A stretch of DNA of 64,000 nt from Blepharisma stoltei (Eukaryota > Ciliophora > Heterotrichea > Heterotrichida > Blepharismidae): assembly GCA_914767885.1 (NCBI GenBank), contig CAJZBQ010000001.1, positions 186,001 to 250,000 on the forward strand. Reading direction: 5' to 3'. Within the stretch, counting starts at the first letter, position 1, and the number at the start of each line of letters is the position of its first letter. Both the position numbers and the translations under genes were made by a program. This document shows positions 52,253 to 62,292 of this stretch, piece after piece. A model generated the notes under the pieces. The model was given only the letters and a program-made list of their open reading frames with translations. It ran no database searches and was not told the DNA's origin.

Positions 52253-52495
52253 TACCATATTTCACTGGAATTAAATATAAGTGCTTAAAATAATTATATT
52301 ATTTGAGGAATAGCTTTAAGAAAAAGATAATGATTCAGTAATATTTTATCTTTTAAATTCTCTTTTTTTAGTTAATGATAAGAATTATAAAGCAGCCTTT
52401 TTAATTTATCGGATGCATTAATAAAAGATTTAACTAAAATTGCTATGCCTCCTATATATTTTTCAATTTACGATATTTTTATATAAAACTCTTAT

Positions 52496-52880
52496 CTATA
52501 TCAATTCTTCTTTGCAATCTCCAATTGAATTTTTTATTTTTTTAATTTCGTATAGAAATTTCCCATAGATGGCACTATTTGCCCTTGATTTGCCCAATGA
52601 AAATTTTTTTTTGGTTTGACCAAACCTTATGGTACTGGTCGAACCAAAAAATTTTTTCAGTGGGCAAATCAAGGGCAAACTGCGCCATTTAAGGGAAATT
52701 TCTATATCAAAGATCATCAAATTTATTTTAGTAATGAAATCAAGCCATTCGAATTTGTATGTTTCTAGTTCTGTCATTTCTTGTAGTTTGGTTGCATCTA
52801 CTAGCAATAAGCAATGAGACTTTACGTTTAAATAATCTACTTCAAACACATCTTTTAGTCTATTAATAAAATTCCTTCTT
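52496..52880 (-). pseudogene. Unidentified coding fragment with hairpin MITE
   Basis: A minus frame reads KIERRNFINRLKDVFEVDY and continues to FDFITKINLMIFD before running into the MITE at 52553-52704, then EIKKIKNSIGDCKEELI. No family recognised. A related stretch upstream (52880-53070, and 37170-37400) on the same strand contains a C-x-x-C motif (NDFCGMCLDRETEQHAL at 37170-37260). Probably a decayed gene of the duplication unit; function unknown. Confidence 0.4.
52553..52704. mobile_element. TA-flanked TATAGA-type hairpin MITE
   Basis: TA at 52551-52552 and 52705-52706. Ends TAGAAATTTCCC / GGGAAATTTCTA, continuing into a second inverted repeat, TTTGCCCTTGATTTGCCCA and complement. TA target fits Tc1/mariner/pogo-type mobilisers. 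Confidence 0.8.
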
Positions 52881-53128
52881 TCTATTTTTGAATATTAGTT
52901 AAGTCTTTAAAACATGTCTAACTAAACACATTTCAAACAAATCATTTGGATTCTCATTCTTTTTAATTTTCAAATCTTTAAAAAAGCTATTCCGTAGCGT
53001 CATTGGGCTTTAATCCTAGTTTCTTCGACTAAAAGCATATTAAGTTTCCAAAATAAAGCTTTTTGATTATACCTTTTTATTTAAAAGTCATTAATTATAA
53101 TAAAGTCTTATTAAAGAGGCTATTAAAA

Positions 53129-56100
53129 CTAGAGATTTAACCTTGATGAAGAATTTGGAGCATAGCTATTAAAAGCATTATTTCTTGCAACTTCTTTTCT
53201 TATTTTATTGATATAACTTAAGACTCCTTATAGATTCTTTAGCAGTAATACCTATTATTATTAATTAGGCCACGAAAATGCTAATTTTTATGAAAAGGGT
53301 TAATTAAAAATCTACAATTTTGAGCTATAATTTGCATCTGTAATTTTAAATTGCACATGCCCAGAAAAATTGGCATTTTTGCGGGCAAAGATATTGTTCC
53401 TAAGCGAGCGAAAATGGGATTGAAGATATGTCGGCTGCTGAAACATGGCTTCCCATTAAAAATTTGAAAAATATTGTAATGTCTGCTCCTTTGTCAGTAA
53501 TTAGTAAACTTGGAAGCCATTTGCATTGAACTATTATCCCAGCTATTATTAAGATAAGCCAGAGTGAATATTGCATCATACGCCATAATAGTAGTGAATC
53601 AAATTTTATGAGTCAATAAAGAGATGATAAAATAAAATTCCACGAAATTGCTAACTACCCCGTCTAGAGAGAACTAAAAAATTTCGTTCGCAGAGTTATA
53701 TATAGATTTTATGGTATTTTTTTTCCAAAATTCATGAAAATTGAAATAAAAATTAATTTACTTACTCGACCCCCTCTGTGAGCGAACAAAAATTCTTGTT
53801 CGCTCACGGAGACGGTTAATTGTTTTTTAAAAAAATTTATATATAAAATTTTATAGAATTTTTATTTTTTGAAATTGAAAAAAAATCCCAACTTCGCAAA
53901 AATTGGAAAGCAAATATTAATTTAATTTGTAAAATTTATGTTTTAAAAAGCAATTTGTTTAAAAAACAACAGAATTAGCTCGAGATTTCATGATATATCA
54001 CTTATATATCAAATTTTTTTCATAAAACATTTTTGTTCACAAAAAATTTTTGTTCACTTGTGGATAGGGGAGTTAGTAAAATTTTAGATTGAAAAATGCA
54101 AGCTGTTTAAAAATAAACAGATTTAGCAAGAGATTTAATTATACTAGTTATCACTTATATATCAAAATATTGTTTTTTTCAAATCAATTTTTATTTGCTC
54201 ATAAGGGTTTTTTTGGCAATAAAATAGGGATTTTTCAATAGTTTTGTTCGCTCACTGTGGGGAAGTAAATATGACATGATCTGCCAAAGATTCATCCTGC
54301 TATAATTGTAAGAGTTTTGCTTTAAGCTAATTACAATTAAGATAAGTAGAAGGATAATGCAGCAAAGCCCATGCAGAGATTCATTATAAATTTTTATTGT
54401 CTTATTAATAGAAACTATGATTACTTGAAAAATAGACTTTTCTACAATAAAAAGAGGATTTGTTTTTATATTGATATGATCATTAACATTCTCGTAATAT
54501 TCCCGAAAATAAATTGTCAAAGGGATATAAGTGGCTAAAAAAATTATTGAAAGAGCTCCTCATATAGAGTATTTTTGGGTTCAGCAATATGTTGTACAAT
54601 CATTTTTTATAAAAGAATCAGTAATGCTCGAGCCTATTCCTTTATCACATTGAAAAATGCTTAAAAGGACGGAAATCATTGGCACAAATAACAAATCTCC
54701 AATTATAGGTAGCAAAAGTAAAGATATTTTTCTAGCATGTCTCAACATCCAGTTATCACATATTTTCAGTTTAAATATTAAAATAAAAGCTGAAAATATT
54801 CAAAAGCAAGCAATAATCATTGCAGAATATAAATAAATTCAGTAATTATCTCCTGAAACTGAAGAATCAAAATGAATAAGTGAATAGCCACAAGCTTTTG
54901 ATAATCACATATATAAATCACTTATGTCTGGCCCTTGAGATATAAATTGGAAAAAATCAGCAGCCATAATTCCCATAAGAATATAGTCCTCAAAATGTAT
55001 ATGGGCAGCTGTGGTCAATTGTTTTATCTTGATATTTTTTCAAAACTTTTTTCATATAGCAAATGCTGTAATGATTGTAAAAGCTACCACTGCAGCTGAT
55101 ATTCCATATAGTATTTTAGCGCCGCTATTTGAATTAAAAATTTTGCTTTTAGGAAATGGGCAATCATTCTCATACACTATTGTGTCTGTAGGAATTACAG
55201 TTGTGTTATCATATCACAAAATGCTCTTATATAAAGTAATCAATTGCGCACTATTAATGTCATATTGACCTACAAGTTCCTCATATAGAGATTGAATTCT
55301 CTCGTCCCATCTCAAGCTATATATGCCTAGAGTTGGAAAACTTCTCTGATTACCTCCAGACTCAATAGAAACAATCCCAGAACAGCCTAAAAACTTTTGT
55401 TTCCTCAGGTTGCTATTTAGCACTTTATAATTCTTAACATTCTCACCTTGCTTTATTGTAAACTCAATTCCATTTAAAAGTAGCATTGCAGCATCAAAAG
55501 CCCAGCAGCCAAAATCTCTATGATTTCCATACTTCTTTACAAAACCATTTTTAACCGTTTCCCCATATTCTCCAATCCATTCAGTTTGTGCTACAACAAT
55601 TCCTCCATACGAGAGCTCCAAAAGCTTTCTTCTTTGCTCAATGTCAGTTTCTAATGATAATCCATATGCAAGCTTATTGCTAGATAAAAAAATTGTATCC
55701 CCTTGTCTTAATCCTGCATCATAAAAGCTTTCGGCTATATATAATGAATAAGGAGGAGTCAAAAATATTACAAAAAGCCTTACTTTTAGGCTAATTATTT
55801 CAGCAAACCAGTCCTTTCATATTGGATATTTATCTCTAGTATAATCATTGTCTATTTTTTGTAATTCAGGTCTATTAGCAATTTTAATATTGAATTTTTC
55901 TGCCAACGCAATAAAGTATAAATAAGTGTTTTTATTATTATCATCATAAAGCACGATAAATTTTTTTCAGCCAAAAATAACAGCCAAATCCAATATTACT
56001 TGTGAGTTAAATCTTTCGTCTCTTATAACAGTCATAAATTCAGGAAAAGCAGTTTTATTTTGAGTAAGACTTGAAGTTGCATATGGAGAAACGTTAGGGA

Positions 56101-57651
56101 TTGAACAATTTAGAGATCTTAAAGCATATATATATAAAATGTTAGTTCATGGAGCAAATGAGCTTAGAAAGCCAACAGCAGGAATGGTCACTAATTTAGC
56201 AAAACAAGAAAAACCGCTTGCTTGGTCATTTAATATCATGCCACAGTTGCAGGGTGTGGTTGTTATTTCAAAGCCATCTAAAGAGTGAAGGGTTTTATAG
56301 TAATCTAAAGCATAAAATTTTCCAATTGTTAGTGTATCCGGTGCAGATAGACTTCAACTTGAATTATCGTATCATATATTGATAGAAGTAGTGGGAGAGT
56401 TTGGAATTGCTAGTGAATTTCCTGGATATTTTAAAGGGTTCACTATATATAGTGTATCATTAGCAATGTTCCCCGATATGACTTTTAGGTTATTTTGAAT
56501 ATTCAGAAGTGAAAATTTTGGAATTGGATGACGGTCGATTGTATTTTTCATTAAAAATTCAAGCAAGTCTGAATTTTCAGAAGTTTGAGAAAAACTAAGC
56601 ACAAGCTTTAAAAAATTGATTATTGCTAAACTTTCATAGCTGATATTGCTATCAGCTGTTTCTAATCCTGATTCTGTATAAGAAACAACTCCATTTCCAT
56701 ATAAGCCTCAAGAGCCTTCACTTCCTACAATAACTCCAGTACTAAAGCTAAGCAAATCTAATTTTTCTAACTCCCGAGGTTATATTTTTAAAAATATATA
56801 TACAAATTTTATATTATTTTTTTCCAAAAATTAAAAAATCCCAATTCGCATAAATTGAAAAGTAAATATGTATTTAATTTGTAAATTAATGCTTTAGAAT
56901 TATAGTTCTTTAAAATTAAACAGAATTAGATCGAGATTATAATAATTATCACTTATTTTTTTCCGCTTACGGAGAGTGGGTTTTTGGGCAAAAACTAGGG
57001 TTTTTTTTTAATGGTTTTGTTTGCTCACGGAGGAGGGGAGTAAGCTTTTCAAGAACAATTTTGTGCTTTCACCTTTATTTAATATGACAATATTTTTAAC
57101 TCCCATAGGTTGAATTGCTCTTCCTATAAATAAATCTGCTGATTTTTCATCATTGCTATTTGAGAAATAGAATCAATGATAATCTTTATCAAAAAAATAA
57201 TCATAAAACTCATCACTCTTGCTATAAGTTTCATCAGATATCACTATAAATGTTTGTCAATTTAGGTAAGAAATAATAGAATGTAAAATTTTTATCTGAT
57301 TTTCCCATGAATTATGCATAAAAAACTCTCAATTGCTATATAAAAAAGTTGGCTTGGCAATAGAGCCGATAATAAAATGCTGTATTTCAGCAAGTTTTTT
57401 GATTGATTCTCGCAATGAAGCGCTGAAGGTAAGGTCAAAAACTATATCAGGGTTATTTATAGCTAGGCCAATATCTCAAAAGTCCACTAAGGAAACCATA
57501 TTAAATTGAAATTCATCTTGGAAATTTTTCTCCAGCATTACTTTCAGGCTCGAAGCAAAGTCTTGTTCTGTGTAAGGACTGTAAATTATATCAACAATTA
57601 GCTGCCCTTCAACAAAAATAATTGATAATAAAGCCTTTAAAAAAAAACCAT
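53129..57651 (-). CDS. Receptor copy R8 with insertions and one start-proximal frameshift
   Basis: Closest to R6/R7. Stop TAG 53129-53131. ATG at 57649-57651 precedes a T-run and is one base out of frame with the conserved signal peptide (IIFVEGQL), so a base is lost or misread there. From 56602 to 54520 the frame is continuous with TGA Trp: NTIDRHPIPKFSLLN, LRQGDTIFLSS, QTEWIGEYGE, GCSGIVSIE, SYNYSRMNL. Insertions: 56771-57040, 53655-54264 and about 53213-53429. After removing them the last block is off by one base, so a second small indel is likely between 53430 and 54190. Either a recent pseudogene or a sequence-error case. Confidence 0.7.
53213..53429. mobile_element. TTAAG-ended MITE in the R8 tail
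   Basis: Same site as in R7 (between SAAD and INKIRKE). Left end AACTTAAGACTCCTTATAG, internal AGGCCACGAAAAT, right end with TTCCTAAGCGAGCG. No nested element, unlike R7. Confidence 0.7.
53655..54264. mobile_element. C-rich MITE in R8, nested
   Basis: TAA flanks 53652-53654 and 54265-54267, same target as in R7 (47158) and empty in R6. A second complete element with TTA flanks (53765-54072) lies inside, itself carrying the GTGAGCGAAC hairpin and family core. Confidence 0.78.
56771..57040. mobile_element. C-rich MITE, GTGAGCGAAC type, in R8
   Basis: TAA flanks 56768-56770 and 57041-57043. Excision restores TTTCTAAGCTTTTC, identical to the empty site in R7. Left hairpin degenerate (CTCCCGAGG). 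In R6 the element at this site is inverted relative to this one. Confidence 0.85.
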
Positions 57652-58109
57652 TCAATAATTAATTTATCGCTTGATTATTATGAAGTAATTAACAATTTAT
57701 TAATTTAATTGTCTAAAATTACTTACTCAACTCTTTTTTTTACGTTTTATACAAAAAAGTTTATTATTATAGGCTATAAAATTAAACATAGAAATTGCCT
57801 GAGGATGGCGCTATTTTGCGCCATCCTCGGACAATTTCTATATGAAATAAGGTAAAAATATTATTTTAAAAGAAATTTAAATATTTTTACTCACCCAGTC
57901 CGCGAGCGAACAAAGCCACTAGATAAATACCTATTTTTTGCCGAAAAACCTAGGAATTTCTTTCTTTTGACTTTTTTTCAAAGTTTATTATATTAAAATA
58001 ATTCTTATTGTTTAACACCCCTAGCGATTGGACTATGCTCTTTTGTTATATGGATTATTAACTGTCTTCATAGGAAAAATTAAGGGATTTAAAAAATGAT
58101 TATATATCA
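57652..58109. other. Intergenic with small hairpin element and MITE end
   Basis: 57789-57840 is a 52-bp near-perfect hairpin, TAGAAATTG...CAATTTCTA, with GGATGGCGC/GCGCCATCC inner arms. About 57893-57950 is the left end of a C-rich element (CTCACCCAGTCCGCGAGCG) with no right end. Confidence 0.6.
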
Positions 58110-58478
58110 ACATGTGTGATTTTACTTTTTTTAGCCCATCCAAACATTGTAAAAATAATGTTTAGTGCATTTAGATGTAAGCAAATAAACTCGCTAGAAT
58201 TTGACTTAAAGAAGACTACGACATTAGATGATGGAATAAAAAGAGGTTTTCTATTTCTGCTCCTTATATTAAAATCTGAGGTGAGGGGTAAGGGTTTTAA
58301 TTAATGGGATCGGAAATCCAACCCCACTTACTCGTTATAATCTGAGGTATTGAAATATTAGCTTTATGCTTGCTTAACTTGTTTAAAGATAGAAACTTAA
58401 AGAAATTGGCTCAATATTTATATTTGGGTTTTTAAACAGCTAAAAAAATCATGCTATTACTGGGAATTTATTACACAA
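58110..58478 (+). pseudogene. Gene L membrane-module fragment
   Basis: AHPNIVKIMFSAFRCKQINS matches HPNIVKMIFGSFNCKQINS of gene L. Frame breaks follow, plus a 66-bp insertion (58283-58348) with a 10-bp duplication AATCTGAGGT. It ends where SINE-like S4 starts. Confidence 0.75.
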
Positions 58479-59112
58479 ATAAAATGGCGATGTCAACAGC
58501 CCGTCCTCTCTCGAACCTGTTTCGAGTTTGGGGACTACTTTGGCCTGAAGCCAAACCGAGCAGGAAGCGGAGCCTATGGGTACTGGGTATTTATGCTCCG
58601 GTTGATTTTTGCCACCCTTGTCTGCAATGAAGACTTTTATCTCTTCTCCGATGGACACTTGGAAAAAAGGTTTTTTACTCCTAGAGACACTAGTGCCGAT
58701 GTCGAAGCATAGTTGGCGCCGATACTAGCCAAAGAGCTTATCCCTAGCTCTAACTCTACTTAAGTATGTGCCAAATCCCAATCTGCATACTCAAAAGTAG
58801 CAAGATGGTATTAAGAACCAGACCAAAAGCTGGAGGAGAACTCTGGCGGAAAAGCTGATATATCCAGGGTCGTTCGACAACGGCTGAACGAGTCTTTTGT
58901 GAAGACTCGTCTCGGGTGAGACTTTAAGGAGTAAGAGCCCTAATTTTTTTAATTAACGCTAATGCTAATAGTATCGATACTAGCTAGGGAGTTTATCCCT
59001 AGCTGGAACTCTAGTCACTCAAGCAGCCGTCAAGTCTCAAATCTGCATACTCTAAGGTTCTGAGACAGCATTAACAATTAGGACGAAAGCCTGAGGAGAG
59101 CTATCTCTGGTG
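58479..59112 (+). mobile_element. SINE-like insertions S4a and S4b, adjacent
   Basis: S4a starts AAATAAAATGGCGATGTCAA (58478) and reaches a tail TTAATTAACGCTAATGCTAA at about 58955. S4b (about 58960-59112) repeats the segment with CTAGGGAGTTTATCCCTAG and GACAGCATTAA found in S2. Host sequence changes from gene L fragment to receptor fragment across this block, so the pair marks a rearrangement junction. Confidence 0.65.
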
Positions 59113-59205
59113 GAAATATTGCTTTATTCTTGATGCCTATTATTGGATATGTTTTATTTATGCCTGTAGTTATTATACTTTTAAGTATTTTTGAATGCGA
59201 TAAGG

Positions 59206-59559
59206 TTAAAATTATAAGGCCATAAGTGGATAGATCATTCACCTGCATATCTGGCATAAGCCCACCTAGCCTAAGGATATCTCCCTAGGTTAGAGCCACC
59301 TCTTGTGGATGCCCCCTAATCCCTATAAGCAAAGACTAGGTAGGAGGCAAAACCTGTCTAACCCATTAGACAGGGACAGGGGAAGCCTTCAGAGGAGAAA
59401 CAAAACTCTCCTCTTTGACAGGTATCCTCAAGCTGAAAGCTTACTTCAAAAAGTGGCAGAGGTACTATTCAGCTTTATCGGGGCAGGTATAGCTATTCCA
59501 TATGGAGCCTGAATCGGAGTGCATCTTCAGTCAACATCACTATTTTATTTCAGATTAAA
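59206..59559 (-). mobile_element. SINE-like insertion S3 in R9
   Basis: Imperfect duplication TGCGATAAGG (59196-59205) / TGTGATAAAGG (59560-59570). On the minus strand it starts AAATAAAATAGTGATGTTGA, as do S2 and S4, and ends in an AT-rich tail near 59206. Confidence 0.7.
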
Positions 59560-60030
59560 TGTGATAAAGGAATAGGCTCAAATATTTCTGATTTTTTTAT
59601 AAAGTATGACTGCACAGCTTATTGCTGGAAGCATAATTACTCTGTATGGGCAGTTTTTTCAATAATATCTATAACACTATTTATTCCTTTAGCACTTTTT
59701 TTCAGAAATTATTATGAAAATATTAATAGCCATATTAATATAAAGACCAGGCCTATTTTTATTATAGAAAAAACAGTTTTTCAAGTTATTATAATTGTCA
59801 TGAATAAAACTGTAAAACATTATGATGAAGCCTTGACCATTTCGTATTTTGCAATTTTGTTGAATTTTATATTGCCATCGCTTTATTGACTTATAAGATT
59901 TGATAATTGAATAGTGTGATTTATAATAGAATGGTTAGTTTGACTTCTTCTAATAATAGTTGGGATAATATACCAATGGAAATCGCTTCCAAGCTTATTG
60001 CTGACTGATAAGGGAATAGATATAGAGCTC

Positions 60031-60168
60031 GAGCCTCCTTTTAGCTTGGGCTATACCAATGTCACCTGAACATTGGTTTTACAAACAAATGTTTGTAAAA
60101 CCAATTCCCTAGATGACGTCAGAAAACTTGGTATAGTAGGAGCTAAAAGGAGGCTCGGACTATAGCAA
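60031..60168. mobile_element. TATA-flanked hairpin MITE in R9
   Basis: Inverted ends with CGAGCCTCCTTTTAGC and complement; TATA on both sides. R5 has the empty site at about 30832 (GATATAGCAATATTT). Second inner inverted repeat around TTACAAACA. Confidence 0.85.
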
Positions 60169-60207
60169 TATTTTTGAAATTTGGACTGGGAAGTCAGATT
60201 TCTGCTA

Positions 60208-60443
60208 AATCCTCGCATCTGGAGTGCCCAAACCCTTAGAAGAAATCCTAGTTTTTTTTTGTATTACCCTCCATGAGTATAATTTATTAAATAAAACTGT
60301 TTCTTATAAAGATCTTGAATTATATAAAGAAATCTCAACAAGTTTATAAAATTTCGAGAAAAAAAATGAATATAAATTTGAATAGAATCTTAAATTATTT
60401 CTCTGTGAATGAGCAAAACTTTTGCTCACTTATGGAGGCAGGA
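60208..60443. mobile_element. TAA-flanked element in R9
   Basis: TAA at 60205-60207 and 60444-60446; ends ATCCTCGC / GGCAGGAT; internal TGAGCAAAACTTTTGCTCA hairpin. Removal restores SAKEIN, as in R5. Confidence 0.7.
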
Positions 60444-60570
60444 TTAAAGAGATAAATTAAATGAAAAAAGAAACTTTGGATAATAATTATTTAGGTATCT
60501 CGAAGACTCCGAATTTGATGAGCTGTCCAATGTTTCTAGCTGTAGATTGAATCAGCACTCAGACTTTGAC

Positions 60571-60849
60571 AACTAAAATTTTATTCATTATGGAGGTTAA
60601 ACAATTTAATATAATATTATCAATATTACATTAACTAAGGGCTGTAATAAATCAGCACTAAAAACCTTCTCCAGCTATTACACTGCCTTCATTTTTGAAT
60701 TTAAATTTTATAATAAAATCATTTAGTGTTAATTTCAATTTAAAATTAATTTTATTAACTGTTTGATATTTTACTTTATGGATTTATTATCTATAATTCA
60801 ATTTGCTAGTACAAATTTTAAGAATAAACATATTTTCTGATTAATTTAT
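60571..60849. other. Intergenic, R5-like 3' flank
   Basis: Resembles the region downstream of R5 (30420-30650) in inverse order. No gene. Confidence 0.4.
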
Positions 60850-62055
60850 TGCCAATAAGCAGATGATAAAATAAAATTGAAAAAAGGAGATATTAGATTG
60901 CCAGCATAAAATTTATCCTGCTATAATTATAAGAGCTTGTTTAACACAAATGACCATCATGAATGAGAAAAAGGATAATATAGCAAAGAATATGATAAAT
61001 CCATCGTAAATCTTTATGGTTTTATTCATAGAGATTATAATGACTTGGAAATAGTTTTTCTATTATTAAAAAGGGGCTTGCTTTTATGTTGATATGATAT
61101 TATATCCTCTTAATATTGTCTAAAATAAATGGAAAAGTGGAAAGAAACCATTGATAAGGCTCCTTATAGCGCATATTTATGATCACAGCTAAAAATCGAG
61201 GCATTACTTTGAGCTCAGTGAAAGGAACTTTGGTTTTTCTAACTCCCCCCCCATCCTTGATCGAACGATTGACTGTAAAAATTCTAAAAATTGGGGAAAT
61301 TAACCCCCATCCTTGATCGAACGATTTTCATATCATCCAAAATTTTTATATATATAAAAATATAATAGTTATCAAAAACTTGGGAAGATGTACCTAATGA
61401 AGTTGTTTCCAGAGACTTTGAGACGATAGAAAGCTTCGGAATCAACCATTCAAAGTAATTTAGTCATCAACATGGGCTTAAAAACTCAATAATCTAATAA
61501 AATAGAGATTTTTCAAATTTAAAAAAACAAATTTTAATTTAATAAGTAACAAATTAAAATTTATACAGTTTAAAAGGGGTAACTAATAAATTAAAATATA
61601 AAAAATTGGTATTTTTATGAAATTAATTCAATTTTTTGCTGTAAAAATAATTATTAAATACTCTTAACCCTCTTATTTAAAAGTAAATAAAAAAAAATTT
61701 TTATATATATATTTTATTTTATATATAAAATTTTTTTCCCAAAAAAATTGTTTTTAACCTCCATCCTTGATCGAACGATGGCGAGTCGTTCGATCAAGGA
61801 TGGGGGGGGAGTAAGAGTTTTACCTATATAGATGTGCTATCTACTGACACTGGTTAGTGGAAGAAGAGTGCTCTTTGAATAATAGTCGAGTTACTAACCG
61901 ACTCGTTGTTTAGAACAGAAGTTGTATCTCAGGTAAAAAGGTTTCAAAAAAATAGACGACAAGCTATTTAAGAGAGTTATCTAACTATAACTAGTCATTT
62001 ATGATGCAATCCAGTCGTGCTTAATAAAAGAATCATCAATATTTGAACCTATTCT
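60850..62055 (-). pseudogene. Receptor membrane-module fragment interrupted by a MITE
   Basis: 60850-61215 resembles the R6 stretch 38160-38530 (NYNYSRMN-type, MNKTIKIY-type) with frame breaks. It resumes after the element at 61243-61811 with traces of IDDSFIKHDC near 61995-62055. Confidence 0.6.
61243..61811. mobile_element. C-rich MITE, ATCCTTGATCGAACGA type
   Basis: TAA flanks 61240-61242 and 61812-61814. The motif ATCCTTGATCGAACGA occurs twice at the left and as a hairpin at the right end (GATGGCGAGTCGTTCGATC). Fourth subtype sharing the same CTCCCC ends; body unrelated to the others. Confidence 0.82.
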
Positions 62056-62292
62056 ATTTAAAAGAAAAATCTATATTTATCGTTAAACATGAAAATACCT
62101 CACAAAATCATAAAATGAGTTTTATCCAATTCTTTTATGCAAAATTTAAATATGTTAAAAATCAAATTCTGATATCAATATTTAATATTCCTAATGCATC
62201 ATTTTTTACTCCAATCTCCAATATACTTTTGTTATCCCAGCTTAATAAAAAAAATTATTTTAAAAATAAATACATAGTATACTAAATAATCA

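Larger units (their letters stand above)
59113..60570 (+). pseudogene. Receptor copy R9, C-terminal fragment (plus strand)
   Basis: Very close to the end of R5: LFLMPIIGYVLFMPVVII, FECDKGIGSN, DCTAYCWKHNYS, RPIFIIEKTVFQVI, WLVWLLLIIVGIIYQW, LDNNYLGISKTP. Broken by S3 (59206-59570), a deletion after YDEAL (about 45 codons lost), a TATA-flanked MITE (60031-60168) and a TAA-flanked element (60208-60443). Opposite orientation to R1-R8. Confidence 0.8.

Noticed and set aside
52629-52817. Plus-strand frame over the hairpin MITE
   Set aside because: Produced by the inverted repeat; the minus frame has better continuity.
59303-59512. 69-codon frame in S3
   Set aside because: Lies wholly inside the SINE-like insertion.
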